From Rhodococcoides kyotonense (lineage in GTDB: Bacteria; Actinomycetota; Actinomycetes; Mycobacteriales; Mycobacteriaceae): a stretch of 64,000 bases of DNA. The number at the start of each line of letters is the position of its first letter. The first letter of the stretch is position 1. This document shows, piece by piece, positions 28,001 to 37,144 of the stretch. A program made the position numbers and the translations under genes. The notes under the pieces were generated by a model that was not told the DNA's origin, ran no database searches, and was given only the letters and a program-made list of their open reading frames with translations. The stretch is from the NCBI RefSeq assembly GCF_001645385.1, contig NZ_LVHI01000005.1:50710-114709 (forward strand), given 5' to 3'.

Positions 28001-29260
28001 TCACTGCGGACGCACCGTGACGCCGGGCAGCAGTACACGCAGCACACCGTCGACGACATCGCCTGCGGATTCGTGCGGGCGCGTGAGGCAGCGGAAGAGA
28101 ACGTTGTTGGTGAGCATGATGGCCACCTCGATGACCGGGGCATCGCCCCCGAACACCCCGTCCGCGCGTCCACGGTCGAGAATCGGAACGACCGCCGAGG
28201 GCAGATAGAGGTTCTCCATCACAGTGGTGACGGTGCTCGGCTGTTGAAATTGCTCGAACGTCAGCGCCAACAGCATCCCCGAGCTCATCGCCCGGTTCCC
28301 GATCACGAACTCCCCCAGGGCGATCAGTGTGCGCTGCAGCGCCAGCGCCGGCTCGACGTCGAGTTTCTCATCCGCGCGGCGCAGCCGTTGGACCCGTTCG
28401 AACTCCGGTGTCAACGCTGCGACGATGATGTCGATCTTGCTCGGGAACAACCGGCGCAGATCCTCCACCCGGATTCGCGCGGAAGCCGCGATGTCGGCGA
28501 GAGTGACCAGAAAGTAGCCATTGTCGACGAACAGCGTCTCGGTGGCGGCGATGACGTCTGCTTCGAGGTCCGGGCGCAGTGGATCCAAGCCGTCACCGGA
28601 GTCGACCGGCTCGGACGACGGGCTGGTGCGATCTGAATGAATCGGGTCGATGGCCCACCGGAGAATCGAATCGGTCGCAGCCTGAACATCACTCGCGGAA
28701 ATCGAGCCGGGAGTGAGCATCTCACGGAGCGCCAGACCGTCGATCAAAGCGCTCAGAATCGTCGACAAACTCGACAGCGACAACGGTTGGCGGACCGATC
28801 CGCCGCGAGACTGCACCGCATCACCCACCAGCGAGCGGAAATCGGCATCGAGGCGTTCGAACTCTGGAACGACTGCCTTACGCGCCCCCTCGTGGTCGCT
28901 CGCCAGCAAAGCCGCGAGAAGGCGGCGGCGTAGTAGTCCGGACGTCAGATCGCCGAACAGCGTTGCCGCCGGCGCTGCCGATTCGCCGGATCGTTCCGAA
29001 GGAGCCGAAGATGCGCTGATCCCGGTGTACTGCACGGTCAAATTGGCAAGCAGGTCCGCCACGAAGGCTTCCTTCCCGCCCGTTCCCCCGCCCCGCGAGT
29101 TGCCCGGGTAGGTGTTGTGGAACGTCTGGTGTGACAGTCCTGCCTCCTCGACGACGGACGAGATCGACAGTGTCCGCGCGACTTCCGTCGTGTCCACGCG
29201 GCCTAGCAACCGAGATCCGGCCTGCAACAGTTCGTCGCGCGGGGTCGATCTGGCCGTCAC
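28001..29260 (-). CDS. Tandem TetR-family regulator (two TetR units in one chain)
   Basis: About 419 residues with two TetR N-terminal helix-turn-helix units. The first is near residues 10-60 (RDELLQAGSRLLGRVD, SISSVVEEAGLSHQTFHNTY). The second is near 230-280 (DVIAATETLFVDNGYFLVTL, ADIAASARIRVEDLRRLFPS). Each is followed by a helical ligand/dimer domain, so one chain may act as a pseudo-dimer. GTG at 29260 is preferred; ATG at 29290 would add ten residues. It lies 37 bases ahead of the STAND-like NTPase and probably controls that operon and itself. Usual TetR proteins are about 200 residues, so this is a duplication-fusion, known but uncommon. Confidence 0.82.
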   Translation of the reverse strand: MTARSTPRDELLQAGSRLLGRVDTTEVARTLSISSVVEEAGLSHQTFHNTYPGNSRGGGTGGKEAFVADLLANLTVQYTGISASSAPSERSGESAAPAATLFGDLTSGLLRRRLLAALLASDHEGARKAVVPEFERLDADFRSLVGDAVQSRGGSVRQPLSLSSLSTILSALIDGLALREMLTPGSISASDVQAATDSILRWAIDPIHSDRTSPSSEPVDSGDGLDPLRPDLEADVIAATETLFVDNGYFLVTLADIAASARIRVEDLRRLFPSKIDIIVAALTPEFERVQRLRRADEKLDVEPALALQRTLIALGEFVIGNRAMSSGMLLALTFEQFQQPSTVTTVMENLYLPSAVVPILDRGRADGVFGGDAPVIEVAIMLTNNVLFRCLTRPHESAGDVVDGVLRVLLPGVTVRPQ

Positions 29261-29672
29261 AGGAACACCACCCTCACCAAGGTCACACATCCAGGTACGA
29301 ACGCCGAACTATACCAACCGGGCTGTACAAGATGCCTGGTGTAGTTCGAACTACAAGCAACTGTAGGTAGGTGACCACTGTATGGCTTTAAGTCGAATTC
29401 GTTTGTGTTGCAGCTGATTCGGGGCCATGGTCAGATTGCCTCACCCCGCGCATAACCCTCGTGTGCCGTACTGCTGCACAACAGCTCTCGGCACCGAGGA
29501 GTCGGCCCACGACAGCCGTCGACCTCGACGACGTTCGTGACCACCCCCTCTCAGTCGCTGTCGAGTCTCAGCCCTCGCCGCCGCCCTTGCCGAACTCACT
29601 GTTCGGCAGTCAGGTGCGATCGCCGCGTTCCCTTCTGCGACTACTCAGGTTGGATGTACAGGAGACGACATC
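29261..29672. other. Divergent intergenic region
   Basis: It holds the promoter region for the tandem TetR gene (minus) and the LuxR-type gene (plus). No clear palindrome or gene was seen. Confidence 0.4.
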
Positions 29673-30077
29673 GTGCTCACCACCCCTCGCCCGCTCCCCG
29701 AACCTTCCGCACCGCTACAGGCAATCGGGCACGTGCAGCGCCCGATGCCCGCCGGCCAGGTCATCCCCGGCCTGACCTCGGAGCGCCCGCGCGCCCGCAC
29801 CGGCAACGTGCACAGTTCTGTCTCGACGTCTGCAACTTTCCCGATGTACGCCAAGGCCGGGTTGAGTCAGCGTGAGATCGACGTGTTGAAGGCATGGTTC
29901 GACTGCGACTCCAAAGTCGGTGCCGCAGCACGGCTGCACATCGCACTGGGAACGATCAATACCCACCTCGTTCGTATCCGCGACAAGTACGCCAAGGTCG
30001 GGCGTCCCGCACCGACCAAAGCAGCACTGGTTGCCCGAGCCCTACAGGACGGATTCGTCGCACTCGACGACCTCTAA
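29673..30077 (+). CDS. LuxR-type helix-turn-helix protein
   Basis: 134 residues: a Pro-rich N-terminal half without known domain, then a LuxR/FixJ-like HTH (YAKAGLSQREIDVLKAWFDC, AARLHIALGTINTHLVRIRD). GTG at 29673 has GGAG upstream. There is no receiver or autoinducer-binding domain, so it is a single-domain DNA-binding protein. Its last 36 bases overlap the end of the converging TetR gene. Target unknown. Confidence 0.75.
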   Translation: MLTTPRPLPEPSAPLQAIGHVQRPMPAGQVIPGLTSERPRARTGNVHSSVSTSATFPMYAKAGLSQREIDVLKAWFDCDSKVGAAARLHIALGTINTHLVRIRDKYAKVGRPAPTKAALVARALQDGFVALDDL

Positions 30078-30731
30078 GGCCGCGTCGACGCAGTCGGGGC
30101 GCCGCCAGTCGGTGTTTGTTGCACTTTTCGCCGAGACGACCACTCGAACACTTTCCGAGAACCGGTCACGAAGAGTACCGAGGTCGACATCAGGTTCGGC
30201 CAAGTAGCGGTAGCCAGCCAGCATGGTCGCCAGAGCCCGCACCATCGCACAGGCGTCGACGCCACGGTCGAGGTGGCCCAGGGTCTGTGCTCGCTCCACA
30301 AGGTCGAGCGCCGCAGCCTCCCAGGCTCGACCGCCAGTGTCTGCGCCCTGGCAGTGCAGGTCTGGTGTGATCGACAGGTGTACCTCTGCCCGCAGCATGC
30401 GATCGGATACGAAAGCGGCGGCAAGGGCATCGACCAGCTCGGCGAGGACGTCGAGCGGATCCCCCGGAGCACTCTGCCACTGCTCCGCGATTGCCGCGTA
30501 CCGTGCGGTGGCAGCATCGACCACAGCATGGGCGAGGTCGACTTTCGAGGCGAAGTGAAAGTAGAACCCGCCCTTCGTGTAACCGCACTCGGCGAGGATG
30601 GCGTTGATCGAAGCGGCTACGTAGCCATGTCGAGCGAACTCGCGTGCCGCAGCGTCGAAAATGGACGTCCGGGTTGCCTCGGCATGCCCGCGCCGCCTAT
30701 CCGGAGATGGGGCGTCGCTGACTGCCGGCAT
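30042..30731 (-). CDS. TetR/AcrR-family transcriptional regulator
   Basis: 229 residues: an N-terminal HTH (TRTSIFDAAAREFARHGYVA, ASINAILAECGYTKGGFYFH, FASKVDLAHAVV), typical of TetR repressors, then a helical ligand domain (AEVHLSITPDLHCQG onwards). The middle resembles the ScbR/gamma-butyrolactone-receptor type, where YFHF.SK.DLA is common; that is a tentative assignment. ATG at 30731 has GGGGGA five bases upstream and is preferred to starts at 30743 or 30761. It overlaps the LuxR-type gene tail to tail. Confidence 0.82.
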   Translation of the reverse strand: MPAVSDAPSPDRRRGHAEATRTSIFDAAAREFARHGYVAASINAILAECGYTKGGFYFHFASKVDLAHAVVDAATARYAAIAEQWQSAPGDPLDVLAELVDALAAAFVSDRMLRAEVHLSITPDLHCQGADTGGRAWEAAALDLVERAQTLGHLDRGVDACAMVRALATMLAGYRYLAEPDVDLGTLRDRFSESVRVVVSAKSATNTDWRRPDCVDAALEVVECDESVL

Positions 30732-31127
30732 GCCGTCCCCCATCGCAAGAAATACGGCCATCTGCCGCACTACTCTCCCACCGTCCGAGCCAATACGCAT
30801 CCGCAGATGCAAACTCATAGTTGGACGCTGACCCGAGCTCACCGGTACCTCCAGTGCGTTGAGCTTTGAGACGTATGCTCGGCGACAGCCTTTGGCCCAG
30901 TCATTCATCCGAACGACTGGACGCTGCTGGTACGTCATTCAAACGAATGAGACTCGGACCGGGAAGCGGCGGGGCAATCGCGCCGGACACCGGACATCCC
31001 GGTCGTGATTCAGGCTCGCGTGCTGCGATATGCACAGTTACCGCACCGTCAGGAAATCCTGACGGTGCGGTACACACGGTCAGACGCCCTTCTGAGAACA
31101 CGTCCGCGCGCGGACCTGGTCTGCAGG
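30732..31127. other. Intergenic region with terminator
   Basis: It lies upstream of the TetR gene and downstream of the subtilase gene, both read on the minus strand. It holds the hairpin at 31039-31072 and no supported gene. Confidence 0.5.
31039..31072 (-). terminator. Perfect 16-base-arm hairpin after ietS-like gene
   Basis: Arms TACCGCACCGTCAGGA and TCCTGACGGTGCGGTA pair fully around a two-base AA loop. It lies about 55 bases beyond the stop of the minus-strand subtilase, so it likely ends the IetAS-type operon. A degenerate relative of this element is at 13725-13763. Confidence 0.7.
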
Positions 31128-33398
31128 TCAGGTCGACACCCGCAACTGCGACGCATTGACAGCAAGCGAACTCGGATAACGGAGGTTGTTGATCGCTTCA
31201 AGCCCATCTAGATAGACAGGCTGTGACCGGTCCAGACCTTCTACAGTCAGAATAACGTATGCACGCTGGGTGACCGGTTCGATCGCCTTGTCGCGGGCAG
31301 TCAGCACTAATTTTAGAGACCACTCCCCTTTCCCGTCAATACCGTTGCGCCAAACCTTTCTATAAGACTTAACGGGCGCCCACTTCCCGCGTTCGACCAG
31401 ATTACGTTCCCAATCGTGGCTTCCGCCCATTTTCCCGAAGAATTTTTCCTCGCCGTTCTTCAAAGCATAGAAACCAAACGACGGCTCGACACACGTGCGA
31501 ACGCTCTCGTCGCCGAATGCAGGATCAATCACAGGTGCATACGCAAGGGTGAGAGAAACTGCGCCTCGAAGCTTACGATTGGAATCGAACAAACACTCGG
31601 GCATCGGAAACGGACGTTTAAACCAATTGACGCCTGTTCGAAGTTCAACTTCATGAATTGTCGTAAAAGTGTGTGAATCATCAAACAGGGATACTGCTTC
31701 TCCGTGAGGTACACCTGCACCATAATAGGCACGATGATCGTCTTCGATCTCCATGTTCTGAACAGTAGCATTGTGAACAATAAGTCCTTTTACCAATTCT
31801 GGCGTAACGTTTGTGACCGCTCCGCCGTCGACAAGGTCGGCCCATACGTTTGCGGCGATCGCGCTGACTACAGGCGTTGCGAAGCTAGTTCCAACCGACT
31901 CCAATCCGACGTCGCCAGGACCAATAGACTGAATGCCGTATCCGCTGAGGCCCAGTCTTTCGTCGACGTCGCCCGACCAGAACCCGACCTCCGGCTTCTG
32001 CTGCCCGCCAAAGCCGGGTCCGCGTCGGCTATACGATGCGACCGCTCCAACCGGAGTCACTCCACCGAGATGAGATAGCGAGCCAACTGTGAGGCCATTA
32101 ACACTTTCGCCGGGATTCGCAATACCATCGTCAGGCCCGGCAGAACCATCCGGAGGCCAGACAGTCCTCAATGCTTCATAGTTTCCTGCAGACTGAACGA
32201 ACAGCACACCATGCTTCGCCGACAGCAGGTCAAGCTCCTGGCTTAGAGTGCCATAATGCACGGGATCCATATGAGACGAGCTATTGAAAGAACAGTTCCA
32301 TACACGCGGACCTTGAGGTCCGGATTGAGCGAGCACCTCGGTTATTCGTTCGATTAAGACGTCTTCACTATTTCCGTTCTGTGAGAGCACTTGACCGTCG
32401 TATACGTGCGCCGGATCGGAGGGAAACTGCACCGAGTTGGAATTGAGGGCGCGACTCGCAACCACGAGCCCGGCGACGAAAGTACCGTGAGTTGTATTAA
32501 GATCGGGTCCAACGTCGTATGAGAAGCGTCTCTGGACCCAAGGATCTAGCATGCCCGGCGCGACACCACTGTCCAGAACGCCTACTAACGGACCAGACTG
32601 TTGAGGTGTTGGCAATCGCACGTCGACCGAACGAGACACTTGGCGAAACGACTGCTGCACGATAGGAATAGTTGCAGAGTACGTAGGTGTCAAAGAGGCA
32701 CTACGAATTCCCTGAATTCGGGCTAACGTTTCGGTCGTTGCGTCATCAGTGACCCTCAAGTAAAGGCTGCGACGGTTTGCCGATCCGGCCTGTGCCATGA
32801 TCGGAAGCCCGATCGACTCAAGATAGTCGCTGAGGGTTTGCTGCGATCTTGGACCGCCCCAACGGCTCTGCGGTGAAAGCCATGGGTAGAGTTCTATTCG
32901 CAGCGGCAGTCTAGACTCCCGCGCATCCTGCAATAAATGCTCGGGTGCTTCTCGATACTCCGCGGGTAGCGCGTCAGCAAGCGTATCCCAAACGCGAAAT
33001 GTTTCGAACGTTGAAATCGCGAAAGTATCACGTTTCGACGTTCGGGTAGAAATTAATTGCGATAACAAACGCGTATTTTCGGGGGTTGCTCGGCTGATCA
33101 TTTCCCCTTGCTGTTGACCCGCTACCGGCGTCAGGTTCGCCTGCTCAAGTAGGGCGTACGGACGATTTGATTTCGACAAGGCTTGTTCACGCAGTCGGAT
33201 TGCTAGTGGAGCACCTTGCATCAACGATGTTTCATTCGATTGAATGATTGCGCTGACGGAGGACAGCTGCGTTACAAGTCCGGTTCGGAAATCGGTGTCG
33301 ACATTGACTAGGGGTGAGCCAACGCTGCCGCCACCGGGTTTGGGTTTGAAATCACCAGGTTGCGGTGGCAGCACGATAGCTGGCTGGTAGTCCGGCAT
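31128..33398 (-). CDS. ietS: Subtilisin-like serine protease (S8), IetS-like
   Basis: 756 residues. The S8 catalytic triad is complete: Asp in VGVLDSGVAPG, His in THGTFVAGL and Ser in GTSFATPVVSAIA, with the oxyanion Asn in FVQSAGN. There is no signal peptide, so it is a cytoplasmic protease. An N-terminal region of about 240 residues precedes the protease domain, and a C-terminal beta-rich part of about 180 follows. The gene starts four bases after its AAA+ partner. This pair and order match IetAS, known from Agrobacterium Ti plasmids for plasmid stability and listed among antiphage systems. Base composition is visibly AT-richer than neighbours, a sign of transfer. The symbol is assigned by architecture. 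Confidence 0.85.
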   Translation of the reverse strand: MPDYQPAIVLPPQPGDFKPKPGGGSVGSPLVNVDTDFRTGLVTQLSSVSAIIQSNETSLMQGAPLAIRLREQALSKSNRPYALLEQANLTPVAGQQQGEMISRATPENTRLLSQLISTRTSKRDTFAISTFETFRVWDTLADALPAEYREAPEHLLQDARESRLPLRIELYPWLSPQSRWGGPRSQQTLSDYLESIGLPIMAQAGSANRRSLYLRVTDDATTETLARIQGIRSASLTPTYSATIPIVQQSFRQVSRSVDVRLPTPQQSGPLVGVLDSGVAPGMLDPWVQRRFSYDVGPDLNTTHGTFVAGLVVASRALNSNSVQFPSDPAHVYDGQVLSQNGNSEDVLIERITEVLAQSGPQGPRVWNCSFNSSSHMDPVHYGTLSQELDLLSAKHGVLFVQSAGNYEALRTVWPPDGSAGPDDGIANPGESVNGLTVGSLSHLGGVTPVGAVASYSRRGPGFGGQQKPEVGFWSGDVDERLGLSGYGIQSIGPGDVGLESVGTSFATPVVSAIAANVWADLVDGGAVTNVTPELVKGLIVHNATVQNMEIEDDHRAYYGAGVPHGEAVSLFDDSHTFTTIHEVELRTGVNWFKRPFPMPECLFDSNRKLRGAVSLTLAYAPVIDPAFGDESVRTCVEPSFGFYALKNGEEKFFGKMGGSHDWERNLVERGKWAPVKSYRKVWRNGIDGKGEWSLKLVLTARDKAIEPVTQRAYVILTVEGLDRSQPVYLDGLEAINNLRYPSSLAVNASQLRVST

Positions 33399-33401
33399 GC
33401 G

Positions 33402-34511
33402 TCAGTCCTTAATCGCTTTAGTAACTTGGCGCGAGCTTACCCCGAATAGATCTTGAAGTGCGCGTACGGTGAAAATCTTGGGCGCCCAAGTACGAAGCGC
33501 CGATATCTCGGCTGCCTGACTGTCGAACCGCTCGTACGTGTCAAACCACAAAATCCTGGCAACACGCTGCAGCATTCTGGGCAAAGAGTTGGCGATATGG
33601 GGATCTCGCAACGCCAGACGTCTGATGTCGTTCGCGCTTGTCTTGATAGCAGCACCGGACATACCTTCTGACAGTTCTGCGAGCGCTTCCAGTGACGCAT
33701 CGGGGACATTGAGATGCTGTAAGTTGCTACCCCATATTTGAACGCGTTCACTCTCTCCGGGAAGGGCAAGTTTGAGGGTGTGGTCAAACCGTCGCCATAC
33801 AGCGGGATCTAGCAATTGGGGATGATTAGTTGCCCCTATCAAGACAGTGGACGGCGAAAGTGAATCAATATTCTGAAGCAGCGCAATAACAACTCTTTGA
33901 AGCTCGCCTATCTCGCGCGAGTCTTTTCTGTCCTTTGCAAGGGCGTCGAACTCATCTAGAAAAAGTACGCAAGGCATCCCGCTGGCATACTCAAATATGT
34001 TTCTTATGTTACGGCTAGTTTGGCCGAGGAGCGACGACACCAGCGAATCGCTGCGACTAACTACTAGCGGCAATTTTAATGTATGAGCGATATGGTTAGC
34101 CAAGCTGGTTTTACCCGTTCCGGGCGGACCGTATAGCAACAATCGGTTAGAGGTGGAGACTCCCTGCGCCCGGAGATCGTCATGAAGACGGACGGACTCA
34201 AGAAAATCAAGGAGACGGTCCTCGACGTACCGGTGCAAGACCAACTGCGTCTGATCGAGCTCCTCTACCGGCGTGTAGTCGACGGTTGAGAACGCGTTCT
34301 CAGAATCTTGTGGCGGCCGAGGACGGTATTGGGATGTTCCGACCACCGGTGAGGGAAGCTTCGCAAGCACTGACCGAATTGCACGCGCTTGTCTTGGCTG
34401 ACGATCTTCGTCCAGTTTGGAGGCCAGTAGGTTGGCGTACGATGCCGCCTTCTCGGTGTTGTGCATGAGAGCAGCGTCGAGAATTTTTACCACTTCCGAC
34501 AGGTGCTCCAT
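33402..34511 (-). CDS. ietA: AAA+ ATPase, IetA-like
   Basis: 369 residues: a helical N-terminus of about 120 residues, then a classical AAA+ domain. Walker A is LLYGPPGTGKTSLANHI, Walker B is CVLFLDEFDALAKDRKD, sensor 1 is GATNHPQ and the arginine-finger region is VWRRFDHTLKL. A C-terminal stretch RALQDLFGVSSRQVTKAIKD looks like a helix-turn-helix. ATG at 34511 begins a natural N-terminus (MEHLSEVVKILDAALMHN). It is the first gene of a two-gene operon with the subtilase, and in IetAS it is thought to restrain or direct the protease. AT-rich like its partner. Assignment rests on architecture and gene order. Confidence 0.85.
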   Translation of the reverse strand: MEHLSEVVKILDAALMHNTEKAASYANLLASKLDEDRQPRQARAIRSVLAKLPSPVVGTSQYRPRPPQDSENAFSTVDYTPVEELDQTQLVLHRYVEDRLLDFLESVRLHDDLRAQGVSTSNRLLLYGPPGTGKTSLANHIAHTLKLPLVVSRSDSLVSSLLGQTSRNIRNIFEYASGMPCVLFLDEFDALAKDRKDSREIGELQRVVIALLQNIDSLSPSTVLIGATNHPQLLDPAVWRRFDHTLKLALPGESERVQIWGSNLQHLNVPDASLEALAELSEGMSGAAIKTSANDIRRLALRDPHIANSLPRMLQRVARILWFDTYERFDSQAAEISALRTWAPKIFTVRALQDLFGVSSRQVTKAIKD

Positions 34512-35270
34512 CTACACGCCCGTCGTCTCGAGCGCGTCGGTCGACGGAGCGTGTGCCGTTTGTACGGGTCGACGTGTCGGTTCTAAGTCGATTTGTTGCG
34601 CGTGGTGGGTGCGCTGTGTCGTTATTACTGCACTCTGTTCCGCCATGAATGGAGCATATGCGAAGGGTGTATCAAAGATGCGGGTTAGGCCCGTTGTCGT
34701 GAGGAAACGCCGTCCGAAACTGTAGTGAAGCCACGTGGTGCACTGTGTCGGGTGTCAATCGGTCGAATCGAAGTGCGGCGGCGGTGGGGGTGGACGTCCT
34801 GCCGGGCAAGATGCACGGCGACCCGACCGGTCTCACAGCGTCGCAGCCGCGTGGTTTCTGTCTAAGACGGGTCGACGACCGTCACCACCACCGGAAGTCG
34901 GCGTTTCCGAGGATGCAGGAGTCTGCGATCTTGGCTGACATCGAGATCTGGTCGTCCGACAGCCACTACGGGTTGTCGACGGCCTTGCGGTCAAGCATGC
35001 TTCGGCGACGTCTGTCATCAGTACCTGCCGCAACGGCAGGGTTTACGCGCTGCGCAGCATATGGCAAGGCTCCTCATCGTCCCTCGCCTGCTGGAGGCGA
35101 GGGACGATAGCCCACAAGTAAATCGGGCATTTGCGTTTGGACCGACGCATTCGGCGAACACTTCAGCCGACGCCACAGACCGGATACTGCACTGTCGAGG
35201 GCCTGGATCGACCTTGTCGTGCACACGCTGTCGAAAGTTGCACCGGACATAACCGTCCTCACTTGACTGG
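34512..35270. other. Non-coding stretch between IetAS and a recombinase
   Basis: No supported gene. It contains the promoter region of the ietAS-like operon and two inverted repeats: 35025-35041 (CCTGCCG-CAA-CGGCAGG) and 35076-35108. Confidence 0.5.
35076..35108. terminator. 13-base-arm hairpin downstream of the recombinase gene
   Basis: Arms ATCGTCCCTCGCC and GGCGAGGGACGAT pair perfectly around a seven-base loop. It lies about 160 bases past the stop of the minus-strand recombinase at 35271. It could be a terminator or a recombination-related hairpin. Confidence 0.5.
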
Positions 35271-36431
35271 CTACAGCCCTATATCGGTGACCGCGTTCCC
35301 CGTGAGCGGCGCATGCTCGCGTCGGTAAACCTCCACCGAGTTCAAGCTGGCGTGACCAGTCTGACGCGCGATGGCTGATCCGTCAGCGCCGTTGCGGGTT
35401 CCTTGGGTGACAAACCCGGCGCGGAGCGAGTGTCCACCGAGCTTGGCGATGATGGTGGGGTCGTAGCCGGCGTGTTCGGCGCGACGCCGGATCGTCATGT
35501 GAATCGACGCCCCCGAGAGTGGCGTCGCGCCGAGGTTGCCGTTCTTTGCCACGGCCCGCAGCAGCGGTGAGCGGGCTGCGGTGCGGGGTACTCCCCCGCG
35601 GCAGACGTGCCCGGTGAACGGTTCGCGGGTGCGGAGCAGCCGAATCACGGAGGGTCGCCCGCCGGTGTCGTAGGCGGCGACTACCTGCACCCAGCGGACG
35701 TAGGCGCAGGGTGGGCAGGTTTCGTGCGAGTCGGTGTACGGCAGGGCTTTCACCGCTCCCCTGCCCTCTTGATCGGTCTTGGACTTCCGTTGCCGGATAT
35801 GCAGGCCATCGAGGCGATGCAGCGTGACATCACTACACTGCAGGTCGGCGAGTTCGCTGCGTCGGTAGGCGCCGGCGAACCCAAGTAACAGGATCGCCGA
35901 GTCGCGGCGTTCGAGGACATCGTCGGCCCAGCCGCGGCAGCGGTCTCGCGCCGTCTGCACGAGGATCTTGATGTCGTCGACGAGTAGCGGTGCCCGGCGG
36001 TTCGAGGGTCGGTCGCCCGCGGTGGCGTATTCGCGGCGGATTCCAGACAGCGTCGCGGTCACGAGTTCGTGCGTCGTCGGAGACAGGTGTCCGGTGGTGC
36101 GATGTTGGTGGTTGATCGCCGCGATCCAGGTGCCGAACGTCGCGACGGCGTAGGCCCGCTCCCCTGTCTCGGTGCGACTGTCGGCGGCATCGACGAGATA
36201 GGCGGCGACGGTGACCGGATGCGCCGGCAACGCGACATGGCCGTCGCGTTCGCACCAGCCGGCGAAACGGCGCCACGCCGTCGTGTAGGTGCGCCGGGTG
36301 CCCTCCGACCGCGAGGACTCCACGGCGCCAGCGATCCGCGCGGCCACCGACGGCGGTATGTCGGGCTCCACCGCCGTCGCTACCGGCGCTGGAGTGCCTG
36401 ACACAGGCATGCGGGCTGGTGGGAAGTCCAT
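35271..36431 (-). CDS. Tyrosine recombinase/integrase
   Basis: 386 residues with a complete tyrosine recombinase set. The core-binding domain spans about residues 30-160. The first Arg is in FAGAYRRSELADL, Lys likely in QRKSKTDQEG, the HxLR box is GGHSLRAGF, the late His is in QTGHAS and the Tyr nucleophile in SVEVYRREH. It cuts and rejoins DNA by a 3'-phosphotyrosine. A close homologue of equal length is inverted at 42169-43329. The two share their coding region and about 80 bases upstream of the start, enclosing the parAB and palindrome region. Both keep the catalytic residues. Confidence 0.92.
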   Translation of the reverse strand: MDFPPARMPVSGTPAPVATAVEPDIPPSVAARIAGAVESSRSEGTRRTYTTAWRRFAGWCERDGHVALPAHPVTVAAYLVDAADSRTETGERAYAVATFGTWIAAINHQHRTTGHLSPTTHELVTATLSGIRREYATAGDRPSNRRAPLLVDDIKILVQTARDRCRGWADDVLERRDSAILLLGFAGAYRRSELADLQCSDVTLHRLDGLHIRQRKSKTDQEGRGAVKALPYTDSHETCPPCAYVRWVQVVAAYDTGGRPSVIRLLRTREPFTGHVCRGGVPRTAARSPLLRAVAKNGNLGATPLSGASIHMTIRRRAEHAGYDPTIIAKLGGHSLRAGFVTQGTRNGADGSAIARQTGHASLNSVEVYRREHAPLTGNAVTDIGL

Positions 36432-37083
36432 ATCGGCACCTTAACGCAAGTCTCCGACATCTCTGCAGAGCAAAAACTGTGCTGAACTGGGGTTTCGGCG
36501 CAGATGCTGCGGAAAATGCAATTTACGTAGTCGACATCCACAAAATAGGAAGTGACTGGATCAGATGGCAACAGAGGGTAAGAAACGCGACGTTTCCAAT
36601 TCGCTGAAAGTTTCCACCACAATGTGAGGGCTCTGAACTGGTGTTTTCCCGAACAGTGTCAGTAGGTTCGCCAGTCGGTGTCAGTAGCGCGGCCCTGTTT
36701 CGTGACGCCTGAGCTGGGGTTTTAGGCGTGCTAGGCAGTTCTCGCAGGTGTTCGCGGCGGGATGTATGTGGAACCTCTCCCCCAGGTCCCCCGTCGAAGT
36801 GCCGCTCCACTTGCGTTGGGTCCGGGGTACATCCAGGTCGGGTTCAGTCCGACAGTGCTGCGAAGCCCGGTACCGCGCCATGGATGCAGTGCTGGGATCC
36901 TCACATCGCACCGCCGGGCGAGCAGGTGCGGTCTGCCGCTGCTGTCGATCGCGTCGGCGAACAGGAGATCAGCGATGTCCGGCACCCCGGTAGCGCACCG
37001 GGTGCGAAACGCGACGCTCTATGCGATGGGACGGGTTCCGGCCCGCATGCCAGCAGGAGGGCCGCGGTTTGCAGCCGGAGATT
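36432..37083. other. Region with CTGAACTGG-type direct repeats
   Basis: No supported gene. Three related 14-15 base repeats occur: CTGAACTGGGGTTT at 36482, CTGAACTGGTGTTTT at 36633 and CTGAGCTGGGGTTTT at 36709. A fourth, inverted (CTGAACTGGCGTTTC), is at 42104-42118. They may be recombinase arm-binding sites. Confidence 0.45.
36446..36528. repeat. Left copy of an inverted repeat upstream of the recombinase pair
   Basis: This segment just upstream of the left recombinase start matches, in inverted orientation, 42072-42153 upstream of the right one. Nearly identical blocks are AAAACTGTGCTGAACTGG and GCGGAAAATGCAATTTACGT. It may carry the recombinase promoter, its binding site or the crossover site. 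Confidence 0.7.
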
Positions 37084-37134
37084 GCCATGCTTCGGAGGGG
37101 CGCCCACGGAGCGGGCTGCCCTCCGAAGCATGGC
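37084..37134 (-). terminator. 16-base-arm hairpin after parB
   Basis: Arms GCCATGCTTCGGAGGG and CCCTCCGAAGCATGGC pair perfectly around a 19-base GC-rich loop. It begins 10 bases past the parB stop (minus strand), so it likely terminates the parAB transcript. Confidence 0.7.
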
Positions 37135-37144
37135 TCGGTCGGCC

